From Stutzerimonas stutzeri (GTDB taxonomy: Bacteria > Pseudomonadota > Gammaproteobacteria > Pseudomonadales > Pseudomonadaceae): DNA of 64,000 nt. Shown here piece by piece: positions 37,645 to 49,236 of this stretch. The stretch is from positions 186,001-250,000 of the forward strand of contig NZ_PPXG01000001.1 of NCBI RefSeq assembly GCF_002909485.1, read 5' to 3'. The notes beneath the pieces are model-generated. The model saw only the letters and a program-made list of their open reading frames with translations, was not told the DNA's origin and made no database searches. Position numbers and translations under genes: made by a program. Position 1 is the first letter of the stretch, and each line of letters opens with the position of its first letter.

Positions 37645-37896
37645 ATGGATTGCCGGCCCGGTTGCGGTGCTTGCTGCATTGCCCCTTCGATTAGTACGCC
37701 TATCCCCGGTATGCCGCACGGCAAGGCAGCTGGGCAGCGGTGCATTCAGCTGCGCGCTGACTTTCTGTGCTCATTGTTTGGTGATCCGCGGCGGCCGTCT
37801 GTGTGTGCCGCTTTTGCGGCCGATCCTGGTTGTTGTGGCGAAAACAGGGATGAAGCGATCCGCTTGTTGGGCTGGCTGGAAGAGGCGACAGCCTGA
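37645..37896 (+). CDS. YkgJ-family Cys-cluster protein
   Basis: A small (83 aa) protein with Cys spacing CRPGCGACC near the N-terminus, then C33, C42 and later CCGEN, as in the YkgJ family (putative metal or iron-sulphur binding, also described as Fe/Zn-chelating domain). PSISTPIPGMPHGKAAGQRC is characteristic. No partner gene suggests a role. ATG at 37645 with GAGTGG upstream. Confidence 0.85.
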   Translation: MDCRPGCGACCIAPSISTPIPGMPHGKAAGQRCIQLRADFLCSLFGDPRRPSVCAAFAADPGCCGENRDEAIRLLGWLEEATA

Positions 37897-38215
37897 CGAG
37901 GGTTTGGTGGCTGGTAATGCGGACGGGCTAAGTTGGGCGGCCTGGCATGGCATTTCTGCGAGGCAGATGTTCTGGGCGTTGTACCCTCGTGGGCGAGGTG
38001 AGATGGAGGTATTTGCTGCGTGCTGGCGCCGAGGTCGCTCTTGTCCCCCTGTGTTCCCGATTTTCCGTCAGTACTGTGACGATAGCTTCGCTTGCGCACT
38101 GGGGCGCTGAGCCTCTTTTGGCTGGTCGAGCGAGGGAGCGGCCAGTCGATGTTGATGTGGTGTATATGCAAAAAAGGCTGCCCGAAGGCAGCCTTTCTTT
38201 TGTGCTGGTTGTCGC
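37897..38215. other. Region between YkgJ gene and gltA
   Basis: About 320 bp with no gene recognised. The right end holds the gltA terminator at 38170-38195. The rest has only short frames without family features. Confidence 0.5.
38170..38201 (-). terminator. Bidirectional terminator downstream of gltA
   Basis: Stem aaggctgcc (38174-38182), loop cgaa, ggcagcctt (38187-38195). On the minus strand it is followed by a T-run (A-run 38170-38175 on the plus strand), on the plus strand by ttctttt. It ends gltA mRNA. Confidence 0.88.
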
Positions 38216-39487
38216 TTAACGCGGCAGGTCGCGCTTGGTGTGGCCGGTGTACAGCTGACGCGGCCGGCCAATCTTCTGCCCGGAGGCGATCATTTCCTTC
38301 CAGTGGGAAATCCAGCCGACAGTGCGCGCAAGGGCGAAGATGACGGTGAACATGCTGGTCGGAATGCCGATAGCCTTGAGGATGATGCCCGAGTAGAAGT
38401 CGACGTTCGGATAGAGGTTGCGCTCGGCGAAGTAGGGGTCGTTGAGTGCGATCTCTTCCAGCTTCATGGCCAGATCCAGTTGCGGATCATTGATGCCCAG
38501 CTCGCTCAGTACTTCGTCGCAGGTCTGCTTCATGACCTTGGCGCGTGGGTCGAAGTTCTTGTACACGCGATGGCCGAAGCCCATCAGTTTGAACGGGTCG
38601 TTCTTGTCCTTGGCCTTGGCCAGGAATTTCTCGACGTTCGATACGTCTCCGATCTCGTCCAGCATGGTGAGCACGGCTTCGTTCGCGCCGCCGTGTGCCG
38701 GTCCCCACAGGGCCGCGATGCCGGCTGCGATACAGGCGAACGGATTGGCGCCGGTGGAGCCCGCCAGGCGAACGGTAGAAGTGGACGCATTCTGCTCGTG
38801 GTCAGCGTGCAGGATGAAGATGCGGTCCATGGCTTTGGCCAACACTGGGCTGATCGGTTTGATCTCGCACGGGGTGTTGAACATCATGTGCAGGAAGTTT
38901 TCCGAGTAGCTCAGATCGTTGCGCGGGTACATCAGCGGCTGACCGATCGAGTACTTGTAGACCATTGCAGCGATGGTCGGCATCTTGGCGACCAGGCGCA
39001 CCGCGGAGATTTCGCGATGGTGCGGATCGTTGATGTCCAGGGAATCGTGGTAGAAGGCCGATAGAGCGCCAACAACACCGCACATGATCGCCATCGGGTG
39101 AGCGTCGCGACGGAAGCCATTAAGGAAGGACTTCAGCTGCTCGTGAACCATCGTGTGGTTCTTGACGGTGCTGACGAACTGCGCCTTTTGCTCAGCGGTA
39201 GGCAGCTCACCGTTCAGCAGCAGGTAGCAGGTTTCCAGATAATCGGACTTTTCCGCCAGCTGCTCGATTGGGTAGCCACGATGCAGCAGGATGCCCTTGT
39301 CCCCATCGATGTAGGTGATCTTGGACTCGCAAGAGGCGGTCGACATGAAGCCGGGATCGAAGGTGAAGTGACCCGTGGAGGTCAGGCTTCGTACGTCTAT
39401 TACATCAGGCCCTACGGTACCGGTTAAAACGGGCAGTTCGACGGGGGCAGCGCCCTCGATGATCAACTGCGCTTTCTTGTCAGCCAT
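38216..39487 (-). CDS. gltA: Citrate synthase GltA (type II)
   Basis: Condenses oxaloacetate and acetyl-CoA to citrate, entry to the TCA cycle. 423 residues; catalytic His in [12 protein letters not shown] and [11 protein letters not shown], Asp region further on, and the N-terminal [17 protein letters not shown] typical of the Gram-negative NADH-regulated hexameric form. AGGAGG lies 6 nt before the ATG. Divergent from sdhC with about 360 bp of shared control region carrying a sigma-70 promoter for each side. Confidence 0.98.
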   Translation of the reverse strand: MADKKAQLIIEGAAPVELPVLTGTVGPDVIDVRSLTSTGHFTFDPGFMSTASCESKITYIDGDKGILLHRGYPIEQLAEKSDYLETCYLLLNGELPTAEQKAQFVSTVKNHTMVHEQLKSFLNGFRRDAHPMAIMCGVVGALSAFYHDSLDINDPHHREISAVRLVAKMPTIAAMVYKYSIGQPLMYPRNDLSYSENFLHMMFNTPCEIKPISPVLAKAMDRIFILHADHEQNASTSTVRLAGSTGANPFACIAAGIAALWGPAHGGANEAVLTMLDEIGDVSNVEKFLAKAKDKNDPFKLMGFGHRVYKNFDPRAKVMKQTCDEVLSELGINDPQLDLAMKLEEIALNDPYFAERNLYPNVDFYSGIILKAIGIPTSMFTVIFALARTVGWISHWKEMIASGQKIGRPRQLYTGHTKRDLPR

Positions 39488-39545
39488 GTATGGCCTCCTG
39501 TTTTGTGCTTGGAATCATCATGGCCCCCCACGCAGGGCCCGCATC

Positions 39546-39573
39546 ACTATAGTGTGATAAATCGCAAAGTCAA
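39546..39573 (-). promoter_or_regulatory. Sigma-70 promoter of gltA
   Basis: On the minus strand: -35 TTGACT (39573-39568), 16-nt spacer, -10 TATAGT (39551-39546). It lies about 60 bp upstream of the gltA ATG. Confidence 0.7.
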
Positions 39574-39687
39574 TTTGCGCGAACCCATGCCGTAGAGGGC
39601 TCTGCAGGGGGATGCGTACAGCTTGGATGCACTGTTTACGGCATTTATATAGGGGCTGCTATCCGCCTTTAGTGGCACTTCACCACA

Positions 39688-39716
39688 TTGTCATTAGTGA
39701 CCTAACTGTTTATACT
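39688..39716 (+). promoter_or_regulatory. Sigma-70 promoter of the sdh operon
   Basis: -35 TTGTCA (39688-39693), exactly 17 nt, -10 TATACT (39711-39716), giving a leader of about 125 nt before sdhC. Strong consensus match, divergent from the gltA promoter. Confidence 0.75.
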
Positions 39717-39847
39717 CGGACACCGACCGGCAGGGGCCTTACAGGCAGTATTCTGTAGGTTGTCACTCGTGGGTAGCGGGTACTGCTGCGTACTCTTCCC
39801 AACAACTTTGCCCTGCGCTCTGGGGCTCTCAAGTGTGAAAAAAAGCC

Positions 39848-40222
39848 GTGAAAAGCCAACGACCTGTAAACCTAGATCTTAGGACAATAAAACTCCCCAT
39901 CACTGCTTACACGTCGATTCTCCACCGTGTATCCGGTGTCATCCTGTTCGTCGGTATCGCCTTGTTGCTGCTTGCGCTCGATACCTCGTTGTCTTCGCCT
40001 GAAGGTTTCGAGGATGTTCGTGCCTATTTGAGCAGCCCCCTGGCTAAGCTGGTGAGCTGGGCGTTGCTGTCCGCACTGCTGTATCACCTTGTGGCAGGTG
40101 TTCGTCACCTGATCATGGACACTGGCCATGGCGAGACGCTGGAAGGCGGCAAGCTGGGCGCGAAAATCGTAATCGCCGTTTCGGTGGTGCTGATCGTTCT
40201 GGCGGGGGTGTGGATATGGTAA
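39848..40222 (+). CDS. sdhC: Succinate dehydrogenase cytochrome b556 subunit SdhC
   Basis: Membrane anchor of complex II with three helices. 124 residues; RPVNLDLRTIKLPITAYTSI and HRVSGVILFVG are typical, and the haem b ligand His lies in the second helix region (LYHLVAGVRHLIMD). GTG start at 39848 is used; a GTG at 39835 is out of frame because of a run of seven A. Overlaps sdhD start (ATGGTAA). Confidence 0.95.
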   Translation: MKSQRPVNLDLRTIKLPITAYTSILHRVSGVILFVGIALLLLALDTSLSSPEGFEDVRAYLSSPLAKLVSWALLSALLYHLVAGVRHLIMDTGHGETLEGGKLGAKIVIAVSVVLIVLAGVWIW

Positions 40223-40584
40223 CCAATGTCACCAATTTCTCGCGCTCGGGTCTGTATGACTGGATGGCGCAACGTGTTTCTGCAGTAGTTCTTGCGGCTT
40301 ATTTTCTGTTCCTGCTTGGGTACCTGATTGCGAACCCAGGTCTGGAGTACGCCCAGTGGCACGAGTTGTTTTCGGCTAACTGGATGCGCATCTTCAGTCT
40401 GTTGGCTCTGGTCGCCTTGAGTGTGCACGCGTGGGTAGGCATGTGGACGATTTCCACCGACTACCTGACCAACATGGCGATCGGTAAGTGGGCTACCGGC
40501 GTTCGTTTTCTATTCCAGACGGTGTGTGGCATCGCCATGTTCACTTTCTTCGTCTGGGGCGTGCAGATTCTTTGGGGTATCTGA
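40216..40584 (+). CDS. sdhD: Succinate dehydrogenase membrane anchor SdhD
   Basis: 122-residue hydrophobic anchor of complex II with three helices, contributing to the haem b and quinone site (WMAQRVSAVVLAAYFLFLLG; HAWVGMWTISTDYL). The ATG at 40216 overlaps the sdhC stop; an in-frame ATG at 40210 is possible. Followed 3 bp later by sdhA. Confidence 0.95.
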   Translation: MVTNVTNFSRSGLYDWMAQRVSAVVLAAYFLFLLGYLIANPGLEYAQWHELFSANWMRIFSLLALVALSVHAWVGMWTISTDYLTNMAIGKWATGVRFLFQTVCGIAMFTFFVWGVQILWGI

Positions 40585-40587
40585 TTC

Positions 40588-42360
40588 ATGGCTAATATTC
40601 GTACGCTTTCCTTCGACGCCATCATTGTCGGTGGCGGTGGCGCCGGTATGCGCGCTGCGTTGCAGCTGGCTCAAGGCGGCCATAAGACCGCGGTAGTCAC
40701 CAAGGTCTTCCCGACTCGTTCGCATACTGTTTCCGCTCAGGGTGGCATCACCTGCGCAATCGCTTCGGCCGATCCGAACGATGATTGGCGCTGGCACATG
40801 TACGATACCGTCAAGGGCTCCGACTACATCGGTGACCAGGACGCTATCGAATACATGTGTTCCGTCGGGCCGGAAGCGGTGTTCGAGCTTGAGCACATGG
40901 GGTTGCCGTTCTCCCGTACCGAGCAAGGTCGCATCTACCAGCGTCCGTTCGGCGGCCAGTCGAAAGATTTCGGTAAGGGTGGTCAAGCTGCTCGTACTTG
41001 TGCGGCTGCTGACCGTACTGGTCATGCGCTGCTGCATACCCTTTATCAGGGTAACCTGAAGAACAATACCGTCTTCCTGAATGAGTGGTATGCCGTCGAT
41101 CTGGTGAAGAATCAGGACGGTGCGGTCGTCGGCGTGATTGCCATCTGCATCGAAACCGGTGAAACCGTTTATATCCGCTCCAAGGCTACGGTTCTTGCCA
41201 CTGGCGGTGCCGGTCGCATCTACGCATCGACTACCAATGCTCTGATCAATACCGGCGACGGTGTTGGCATGGCGCTGCGTGCTGGTGTGCCGGTTCAGGA
41301 CATCGAGATGTGGCAGTTCCACCCGACTGGTATTGCCGGCGCCGGTGTGCTGGTGACCGAGGGTTGCCGCGGTGAAGGTGGTTACCTGATCAACAAGCAT
41401 GGCGAGCGCTTCATGGAGCGTTATGCTCCGAACGCGAAGGATCTGGCTGGCCGTGACGTGGTTGCGCGTTCGATGGTCAAGGAAATCCTGGCTGGCAACG
41501 GGTGTGGTCCAGATGGCGATCACGTGATGCTGAAGCTGGATCACCTGGGTGAAGAGGTTCTGCACAGCCGTCTTCCGGGTATCTGTGAGCTGTCGAAGAC
41601 CTTCGCACACGTAGATCCTGTGACTGCTCCGGTGCCGGTTGTGCCGACCTGTCACTACATGATGGGTGGTATTGCCACCAATATTCATGGCCAGGCCATT
41701 ACTCAGGACGCCAGCGGCAAAGACACGATCATTGATGGTCTGTTCGCGGTGGGTGAAGTGGCGTGCGTATCCGTACATGGTGCCAACCGCCTTGGCGGTA
41801 ACTCGTTGCTCGACCTGGTCGTATTCGGCCGTGCTGCCGGTCTGCATCTGGAAAAGGCACTCAAGGAAGGCGTCGAGCATCGTGGAGCGAGCGAGACTGA
41901 TCTGGATGTCGCGCTTAACCGCCTAGCCAGTCTCAATGAACGCACCACCGGTGAAGATGTTGCGCCGCTGCGTAAAGAGCTGCAGAGCTGCATGCAGAAC
42001 TACTTCGGTGTATTCCGTACTGGCGAATACATGCAGAAGGGTATCGCTCAGCTGGAGGATCTGCGTCAGCGTATCGCTAACGTCAAGATCTCGGACAAGA
42101 GCCAGGCGTTCAACACTGCGCGCATCGAAGCGCTCGAGCTGCAGAACCTGCTGGAAGTTGCCGAGGCTACCGCAATTGCTGCGGAAAACCGCAAGGAATC
42201 CCGTGGCGCGCATGCTCGCGAAGATTTCGAAGAGCGTGATGACGAGAATTGGTTGTGCCACACCCTGTATTTCCCGGGTGACAAGCGCGTTACCAAGCGT
42301 GCCGTGAACTTCGCTCCGAAGACCGTTCCGGCATTCGAGCCCAAGGTTCGGACTTATTGA
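40588..42360 (+). CDS. sdhA: Succinate dehydrogenase flavoprotein subunit SdhA
   Basis: Catalytic subunit, 590 residues, oxidises succinate to fumarate with covalent FAD. FAD-binding [14 protein letters not shown], the covalent-flavin His in SHTVSAQGG, and the active-site Arg/His region with [11 protein letters not shown] are visible; C-terminus typical ([10 protein letters not shown]). It sits in the sdhCDAB order with sdhB 10 bp downstream. Confidence 0.98.
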   Translation: MANIRTLSFDAIIVGGGGAGMRAALQLAQGGHKTAVVTKVFPTRSHTVSAQGGITCAIASADPNDDWRWHMYDTVKGSDYIGDQDAIEYMCSVGPEAVFELEHMGLPFSRTEQGRIYQRPFGGQSKDFGKGGQAARTCAAADRTGHALLHTLYQGNLKNNTVFLNEWYAVDLVKNQDGAVVGVIAICIETGETVYIRSKATVLATGGAGRIYASTTNALINTGDGVGMALRAGVPVQDIEMWQFHPTGIAGAGVLVTEGCRGEGGYLINKHGERFMERYAPNAKDLAGRDVVARSMVKEILAGNGCGPDGDHVMLKLDHLGEEVLHSRLPGICELSKTFAHVDPVTAPVPVVPTCHYMMGGIATNIHGQAITQDASGKDTIIDGLFAVGEVACVSVHGANRLGGNSLLDLVVFGRAAGLHLEKALKEGVEHRGASETDLDVALNRLASLNERTTGEDVAPLRKELQSCMQNYFGVFRTGEYMQKGIAQLEDLRQRIANVKISDKSQAFNTARIEALELQNLLEVAEATAIAAENRKESRGAHAREDFEERDDENWLCHTLYFPGDKRVTKRAVNFAPKTVPAFEPKVRTY

Positions 42361-42370
42361 GGTCGCCGAT

Positions 42371-43075
42371 ATGTTGCAAGTGAGTGTTTATCGCTACAAC
42401 CCCGATCAGGACGAAAAGCCGTTCATGCAGGATTTTCAGGTCAATACCGACGGTAAAGACCTGATGGTTCTCGACGTCTTGGCTCTGATCAAGGAACAGG
42501 ATCAGGGTTTCTCCTATCGTCGCTCCTGCCGTGAAGGCGTGTGTGGTTCCGATGGGATGAATATCAACGGGAAGAATGGTCTGGCTTGCATCACTCCGTT
42601 GTCTGCTGTGGTCAAGGGCAACAAGTTGGTCGTCCGTCCGTTGCCGGGTTTGCCGGTAATTCGTGACTTGGCGGTCGATATGAGCATCTTCTACAAGCAG
42701 TATGAGAAGGTGCGTCCGTATCTGATGAACGATACGCCGCCTCCGGCTATCGAACGTCTGCAAAGCCCGGAAGAGCGTGAGAAGCTGGACGGCCTGTATG
42801 AGTGCATTCTGTGCGCTTGCTGCTCGACCAGCTGCCCGTCCTTCTGGTGGAATCCGGACAAGTTTCTCGGTCCGGCCGCGTCGCTGCAGGCCTATCGTTT
42901 CCTGGCCGACAGCCGCGACACTGAAACCGAGAATCGTTTGGCCGGTTTGGACGATCCGTTTAGTGTGTTCCGCTGCCGCGGTATCATGAACTGCGTTGAC
43001 GTTTGTCCGAAAGGATTGAACCCGACCAAAGCAATTGGTCACATACGCAACATGCTGCTGCAGAGCGGTACTTGA
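42371..43075 (+). CDS. sdhB: Succinate dehydrogenase iron-sulphur subunit SdhB
   Basis: 234 residues carrying three Fe-S clusters that pass electrons from FAD to quinone: [2Fe-2S] CREGVCGSDGMNINGKNG and following Cys, [4Fe-4S] CILCACCSTSCPS, and [3Fe-4S] CRGIMNCVDVCPKGLNP. Last of the sdh genes and followed by a terminator-like hairpin at 43144. Confidence 0.98.
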   Translation: MLQVSVYRYNPDQDEKPFMQDFQVNTDGKDLMVLDVLALIKEQDQGFSYRRSCREGVCGSDGMNINGKNGLACITPLSAVVKGNKLVVRPLPGLPVIRDLAVDMSIFYKQYEKVRPYLMNDTPPPAIERLQSPEEREKLDGLYECILCACCSTSCPSFWWNPDKFLGPAASLQAYRFLADSRDTETENRLAGLDDPFSVFRCRGIMNCVDVCPKGLNPTKAIGHIRNMLLQSGT

Positions 43076-43143
43076 TGACACCCCGGCTGCGAAAGGTTAT
43101 GCGCTAGCCTGGAACGGCCGGATCGCTTTACCCGTTACACCTG

Positions 43144-43177
43144 CGGCGCCGAAGTTGAAGCTCGGCGCCGTAGTTTT
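43144..43177 (+). terminator. Terminator-like hairpin between sdhB and sucA
   Basis: Stem cggcgccga (43144-43152) / tcggcgccg (43162-43170), then tagtttt. It may partially separate sdhCDAB from the suc genes, which have a long (about 290 bp) leader here. Confidence 0.7.
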
Positions 43178-43367
43178 AGTAGGAATCCCAGCTCACAAAG
43201 CCGGGATTTCACTCTGAAAACTTGATGACCAGCAGGAGCATCCGGGTTGTGCCCGGGAACTATCTGCGCGGTCCGTAGTGGCTTTACCTGAGTCGCTGCT
43301 TCAGAACTTGGGAAGTCATGCTGCGGTTTCCACGCTGGTGGTGTCTCCTTATCGAAGGTGACCAGAC

Positions 43368-46199
43368 ATGCAAGAAAGCGTAATGCAGCGCATGTGGGAC
43401 AGTGCCCACCTATCCGGTGGTAACGCTGCCTATGTGGAAGAGCTTTTTGAGCTCTACCTGCACGATCCCAACGCTGTGCCCGAAGAGTGGCGCACTTATT
43501 TCCAGAAGTTGCCCTCCGGTGGCAGCGCTTCAGCCGATGTATCGCATTCGACGATTCGCGACCACTTCGTCCTGCTGGCCAAGAACCAGCGTCGTGCCCA
43601 GCCTGTTTCCGCAGGTAGCGTCAGCAGTGAGCACGAGAAGAAGCAGATCGAAGTCCTGCGCCTGATTCAGGCCTATCGAGTGCGCGGCCATCAGGCAGCC
43701 CAGCTTGATCCGCTTGGTCTGCAGCAGCGTGCGGTCCCTGCTGATCTGGCAATCAACAACTACGGTCTGACCGACGCCGATCTTGACACCGTGTTCCGCA
43801 CGGCGGATCTGGCCATGGTCAACGGCCAGGCTACTCTGCGCGAAATCGTCAAGGCGCTGCAAGAAACCTACTGCCGCACCATTGGCGCCGAGTACATGCA
43901 CATCGTCGACTCCGAGCAGCGCAGCTGGTTTGTCCAGCGCTTGGAAAGCGTGCGTGCCCGCCCCGAGTTTTCGCCGGAAATCAAAAGCCATCTGCTTGAG
44001 CGCCTTACTGCTGCCGAAGGCCTGGAAAAGTACTTGGGTACCAAGTATCCGGGTACCAAGCGCTTCGGTCTGGAAGGCGGCGAGAGCCTGATTCCGCTGC
44101 TTGATGAAATCATCCAGCGTTCCGGCTCCTATGGCACCAAGGAAATCGTTATTGGCATGGCCCACCGTGGTCGCCTGAACGTACTGGTCAACACTTTCGG
44201 AAAGAACCCGCGTGACCTGTTCGACGAGTTCGAAGGCAAGAAGGTCGAAGGCTTGAGCTCGGGTGACGTCAAGTACCACCAGGGCTTTTCTTCCAACGTG
44301 ATGACTCCAGGTGGCGAAATTCACCTGGCCATGGCGTTCAACCCCTCTCACCTGGAAATCGTTTCCCCGGTGGTCGAGGGCTCGGTGCGAGCTCGTCAGG
44401 ATCGTCGTTGCGATCCGATTGGCGACAAGGTGCTTCCGGTAACCATCCACGGCGATGCTGCTGTCGCCGGTCAGGGTGTGGTGATGGAAACCTTCCAGAT
44501 GTCGCAGACCCGTGCCTATCGCACAGGTGGCACCATCCGCATCGTGGTCAACAACCAGGTCGGCTTCACCACCAACAAGCAGGAAGATGCTCGTTCTACC
44601 GAGTACGCGACCGATGTGGCGAAGATGATTCAGGCGCCGATCTTCCATGTGAACGCAGACGATCCCGAGGCTGTGCTGTTCGTCACCCAGCTGGCCGTCG
44701 ATTATCGGATGCAGTTCAAGCGCGACATCGTCATTGACCTGATTTGCTATCGCCGTCGTGGTCACAACGAGGCGGACGAGCCGAACGGCACCCAGCCGCT
44801 GATGTATCAGAAGATTGCCAAGCAGCGCACCACTCGTGAGCTGTATGCCGATTCGCTGATCCAGTCCAACGTGCTGGATGACGAGCGTGTTCAGGCCAAG
44901 ATCGACGAGTACCGTACGGCGCTCGACAATGGTCTGCACGTGGTCAAGAGCCTCGTCAAGGAGCCGAACAAGGAGCTCTTCGTCGACTGGCGCCCATATC
45001 TAGGTCATGCCTGGACTGCCCGTCATGACACCAGCTTCGATCTGAAGACGCTGCAGGACCTGTCCAATAAGCTGCTGCAGACGCCTGAAGGCTTTGTTGT
45101 GCAGCGCCAGGTCTCGAAGATTCTAGAAGATCGCCAGAAGATGGGCGCAGGCGCGCTGGCCATCAACTGGGGTTACGCGGAAGTCATGGCATACGCCACG
45201 CTGCTGTTCGAAGGCCATCCTGTGCGTATCTCTGGGCAGGACGTAGGTCGGGGCACCTTCTCGCATCGCCATGCTGCGCTGCACAACCAGAAGGACGGCA
45301 ACACCTATATCCCGCTGCAGCACCTCTATGAAGGTCAGCCGCGTTTCGATCTATACGACTCGTTCCTTTCCGAGGAAGCGGTTCTAGCGTTCGAATACGG
45401 TTACGCCACCACGATGCCCAACGCTCTCGTTGTCTGGGAAGCGCAGTTTGGCGACTTCGCCAACGGCGCCCAGGTGGTGATCGACCAGTTCATCACCAGC
45501 GGTGAGCACAAGTGGGGTCGTCTGTGCGGTTTGACCATGCTGTTGCCGCATGGTTATGAGGGGCAGGGGCCGGAGCACTCGTCCGCTCGCCTGGAGCGTT
45601 ACCTGCAGCTGTGTGCTGAGCACAACATTCAGGTCTGCGTACCAACGACTCCAGCTCAGGTCTATCACATGCTGCGTCGTCAGGCGATTCGCCCGCTGCG
45701 CAAGCCTCTGGTTGCGCTGACGCCCAAGTCTCTGTTGCGTCACAAGCTTGCGACCTCGACTCTGGAGGAACTCACTCAGGGTTCGTTCCAGACCGTGATC
45801 CCGGAAGTCGACGCAATCGATCCGGCGAAGGTCGAGCGTGTGATCATGTGTAGCGGCAAGGTCTACTATGACCTGCTGGACAAGCGCCGCGCCGAGGGCC
45901 GTGAGGATATCGCCATCGTGCGTATCGAACAGCTCTATCCGTTCCCGGAAGAGGATCTTGCTGAGGCGCTCGCGCCTTACCAGAACCTCAAGCACATCGT
46001 CTGGTGCCAGGAAGAGCCGATGAACCAGGGCGCTTGGTATTGCAGCCAGCACCACATGCGCCGCGTGGCGACAGCGTTCAAGAAGGAACTGTTCCTTCAA
46101 TATGCAGGTCGTGATGCATCAGCGGCGCCGGCGGTCGGGTACGCCTCAATGCATGCCGAACAGCAGGAAAAACTGCTGCAGGACGCCTTCACCGTTTAA
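43368..46199 (+). CDS. sucA: 2-oxoglutarate dehydrogenase E1 component SucA
   Basis: Thiamine-diphosphate E1 of the 2-oxoglutarate dehydrogenase complex; decarboxylates 2-oxoglutarate and succinylates the E2 lipoyl arm. 943 residues with the N-terminal E2-binding segment (MQESVMQRMWDSAHLSGGNA), IVIGMAHRGRLNVLVN, VNADDPEAVLF and ISGQDVGRGTFSHRHAA. GAAGGTGACC upstream of ATG. First gene of sucAB-lpd-sucCD. Confidence 0.98.
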   Translation: MQESVMQRMWDSAHLSGGNAAYVEELFELYLHDPNAVPEEWRTYFQKLPSGGSASADVSHSTIRDHFVLLAKNQRRAQPVSAGSVSSEHEKKQIEVLRLIQAYRVRGHQAAQLDPLGLQQRAVPADLAINNYGLTDADLDTVFRTADLAMVNGQATLREIVKALQETYCRTIGAEYMHIVDSEQRSWFVQRLESVRARPEFSPEIKSHLLERLTAAEGLEKYLGTKYPGTKRFGLEGGESLIPLLDEIIQRSGSYGTKEIVIGMAHRGRLNVLVNTFGKNPRDLFDEFEGKKVEGLSSGDVKYHQGFSSNVMTPGGEIHLAMAFNPSHLEIVSPVVEGSVRARQDRRCDPIGDKVLPVTIHGDAAVAGQGVVMETFQMSQTRAYRTGGTIRIVVNNQVGFTTNKQEDARSTEYATDVAKMIQAPIFHVNADDPEAVLFVTQLAVDYRMQFKRDIVIDLICYRRRGHNEADEPNGTQPLMYQKIAKQRTTRELYADSLIQSNVLDDERVQAKIDEYRTALDNGLHVVKSLVKEPNKELFVDWRPYLGHAWTARHDTSFDLKTLQDLSNKLLQTPEGFVVQRQVSKILEDRQKMGAGALAINWGYAEVMAYATLLFEGHPVRISGQDVGRGTFSHRHAALHNQKDGNTYIPLQHLYEGQPRFDLYDSFLSEEAVLAFEYGYATTMPNALVVWEAQFGDFANGAQVVIDQFITSGEHKWGRLCGLTMLLPHGYEGQGPEHSSARLERYLQLCAEHNIQVCVPTTPAQVYHMLRRQAIRPLRKPLVALTPKSLLRHKLATSTLEELTQGSFQTVIPEVDAIDPAKVERVIMCSGKVYYDLLDKRRAEGREDIAIVRIEQLYPFPEEDLAEALAPYQNLKHIVWCQEEPMNQGAWYCSQHHMRRVATAFKKELFLQYAGRDASAAPAVGYASMHAEQQEKLLQDAFTV

Positions 46200-46212
46200 C
46201 CCATTCGTGCAA

Positions 46213-46236
46213 GAGGCCGCGAAAATTCGCGGCCTC
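46213..46236 (+). other. Perfect 11-bp hairpin between sucA and sucB
   Basis: gaggccgcgaa (46213-46223) and ttcgcggcctc (46226-46236) form a GC-rich stem with a two-base loop; there is no T-tract, so it looks like an mRNA-stability or processing element rather than a terminator. Confidence 0.7.
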
Positions 46237-46270
46237 GATGTAGAAACCGAATCAATAGGACCCCTGAATA

Positions 46271-47512
46271 ATGGCTATCGAGATCAAAGCCCCTACATTC
46301 CCGGAATCGGTTGCCGACGGCACCGTTGCTACCTGGCATAAGCAGCCGGGCGACGCGGTTAAGCGTGATGAGCTGATCGTCGACATCGAAACCGACAAGG
46401 TGGTCATGGAAGTGCTCGCCGAAACTGATGGCGTACTGACCGAGATCGTCAAGAACGAAGGCGACACCGTGCTGAGCGGCGAGCTACTCGGTAAGCTGGA
46501 AGCCGGCGCCGCTGCAGCAGCAGCGCCTGCCCCGGCTGCAGCTGCCCCGGCGCAAGCTGCCCCGGCGCAAGCTGCTGCCCCGGCTGCAGCTGCAAGCGCA
46601 GCTGGCGAAGAGCCGATTCTGGCTCCGGCTGCTCGCAAGATGGCTGAAGAAAACGGTATCAATCCGAACAGCATCGCCGGCACCGGTAAAGATGGCCGTG
46701 TGACCAAGGAAGACGTGGTAGCCGCCATTGAGGCGAAGAAGTCCGCTCCGGCTGCTGCGGCCAAGCCTGCAGCACCGGCTGCCGCTGCGCCGATCTTTGC
46801 CGAAGGCGATCGCGTCGAGAAGCGTGTTCCGATGACTCGCCTGCGTACCAAGGTTGCCGAGCGTCTGGTTGAAGCTCAGTCGTCGATGGCCATGCTGACT
46901 ACGTTCAACGAAGTCAACATGAAGCCGATCATGGAGCTTCGTGCCAAGTACAAGGATCTGTTCGAGAAGACTCACAACGGCGTGCGCCTGGGCTTTATGT
47001 CCTTCTTCGTCAAGGCCGCGGTAGAAGCGCTCAAGCGCCAGCCTGGCGTCAATGCCTCCATCGATGGCAATGACATTGTTTACCACGGCTATCAGGACAT
47101 CGGCGTAGCCGTTTCCAGCGACCGTGGTCTGGTTGTTCCGGTCCTGCGCAATGCCGAGCACATGAGCCTCGCCGAGATCGAAGGCGGTATCAACGAATAT
47201 GGCAAGAAGGCCAAGGCCGGCAAGCTGACCATCGAGGAAATGACTGGTGGTACCTTCACCATTTCCAACGGTGGTGTGTTCGGCTCGCTGCTGTCGACTC
47301 CGATCGTCAACCCGCCGCAGACCGCCATCCTTGGTATGCACAAGATCCAGGAACGTCCGATGGCCGTTAACGGTCAAGTGGTCATCCTGCCGATGATGTA
47401 CCTGGCACTGTCCTATGACCATCGCTTGATCGACGGCAAGGAAGCAGTAACCTTCCTGGTTACCATGAAGGACCTGCTGGAAGACCCGGCCCGTCTGCTG
47501 CTGGATATCTGA
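46271..47512 (+). CDS. sucB: Dihydrolipoamide succinyltransferase (E2) SucB
   Basis: Core E2 of the 2-oxoglutarate dehydrogenase complex, 413 residues. N-terminal lipoyl domain with the modified Lys in ETDKVVMEV, an Ala/Pro-rich flexible linker containing a tandem 15-nt DNA repeat (46541-46570), an E1/E3-binding domain ([16 protein letters not shown]), a second Ala-rich linker and the catalytic domain ending in [13 protein letters not shown] with the active-site His and Asp. Confidence 0.98.
   Translation: MAIEIKAPTFPESVADGTVATWHKQPGDAVKRDELIVDIETDKVVMEVLAETDGVLTEIVKNEGDTVLSGELLGKLEAGAAAAAAPAPAAAAPAQAAPAQAAAPAAAASAAGEEPILAPAARKMAEENGINPNSIAGTGKDGRVTKEDVVAAIEAKKSAPAAAAKPAAPAAAAPIFAEGDRVEKRVPMTRLRTKVAERLVEAQSSMAMLTTFNEVNMKPIMELRAKYKDLFEKTHNGVRLGFMSFFVKAAVEALKRQPGVNASIDGNDIVYHGYQDIGVAVSSDRGLVVPVLRNAEHMSLAEIEGGINEYGKKAKAGKLTIEEMTGGTFTISNGGVFGSLLSTPIVNPPQTAILGMHKIQERPMAVNGQVVILPMMYLALSYDHRLIDGKEAVTFLVTMKDLLEDPARLLLDI
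46541..46570 (+). repeat. Tandem 15-bp repeat in the SucB linker
   Basis: gctgccccggcgcaa occurs twice in direct succession, coding AAPAQ twice in the Ala/Pro-rich swinging-arm linker. Length variation here would keep frame. Confidence 0.85.
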
Positions 47513-47524
47513 TAGAAACGCCAC

Positions 47525-47576
47525 AAGCTGCAGCTGGCAGGTCAGGCGAAAGCCGGCCGTGCTGCCTGCAGCTTTT
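47525..47576 (+). terminator. Hairpin between sucB and lpd
   Basis: aagctgcag (47525-47533) can pair with ctgcagctt (47566-47574), followed by TT and a further T-rich stretch. The loop is long, so at best it is an attenuating structure inside the operon. Confidence 0.4.
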
Positions 47577-47595
47577 GGCTTTTAGCTGCTTTTAA

Positions 47596-49044
<1,449 letters not shown>

Positions 49045-49064
49045 TCGGTTTCGTGCTGTACCCG

Positions 49065-49098
49065 GGCCCGACGTATCTGCGGATACGCCGGGCCTTTT
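49065..49098 (+). terminator. Terminator after lpd
   Basis: ggcccg and cgtatc (49065-49077) pair with gatacg and cgggcc (49082-49094), leaving a single mismatch, followed by TTTT. It separates lpd from sucCD, which start about 140 bp later. Confidence 0.82.
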
Positions 49099-49236
49099 GC
49101 AAACTGCAGATTCGATAAGGATTGCAGGTCGCTGAGAGGTATCGTGAATTCGCGGATAGTTTTCAGCGACTTGTGAGGGGGCACGACAGTTCGTCGTGCC
49201 GTAAATGCGCCAATACCAAACCAGACGGTAGAAAGC

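Noticed and set aside
40510..41880. 456-codon minus-strand frame opposite sdhA
   Set aside because: Antisense shadow with Thr/His-rich composition; sdhA motifs are unambiguous on the plus strand.
43530..44939. 469-codon minus-strand frame inside sucA
   Set aside because: Antisense shadow of a GC-rich, highly conserved gene; no family features and no ribosome site.
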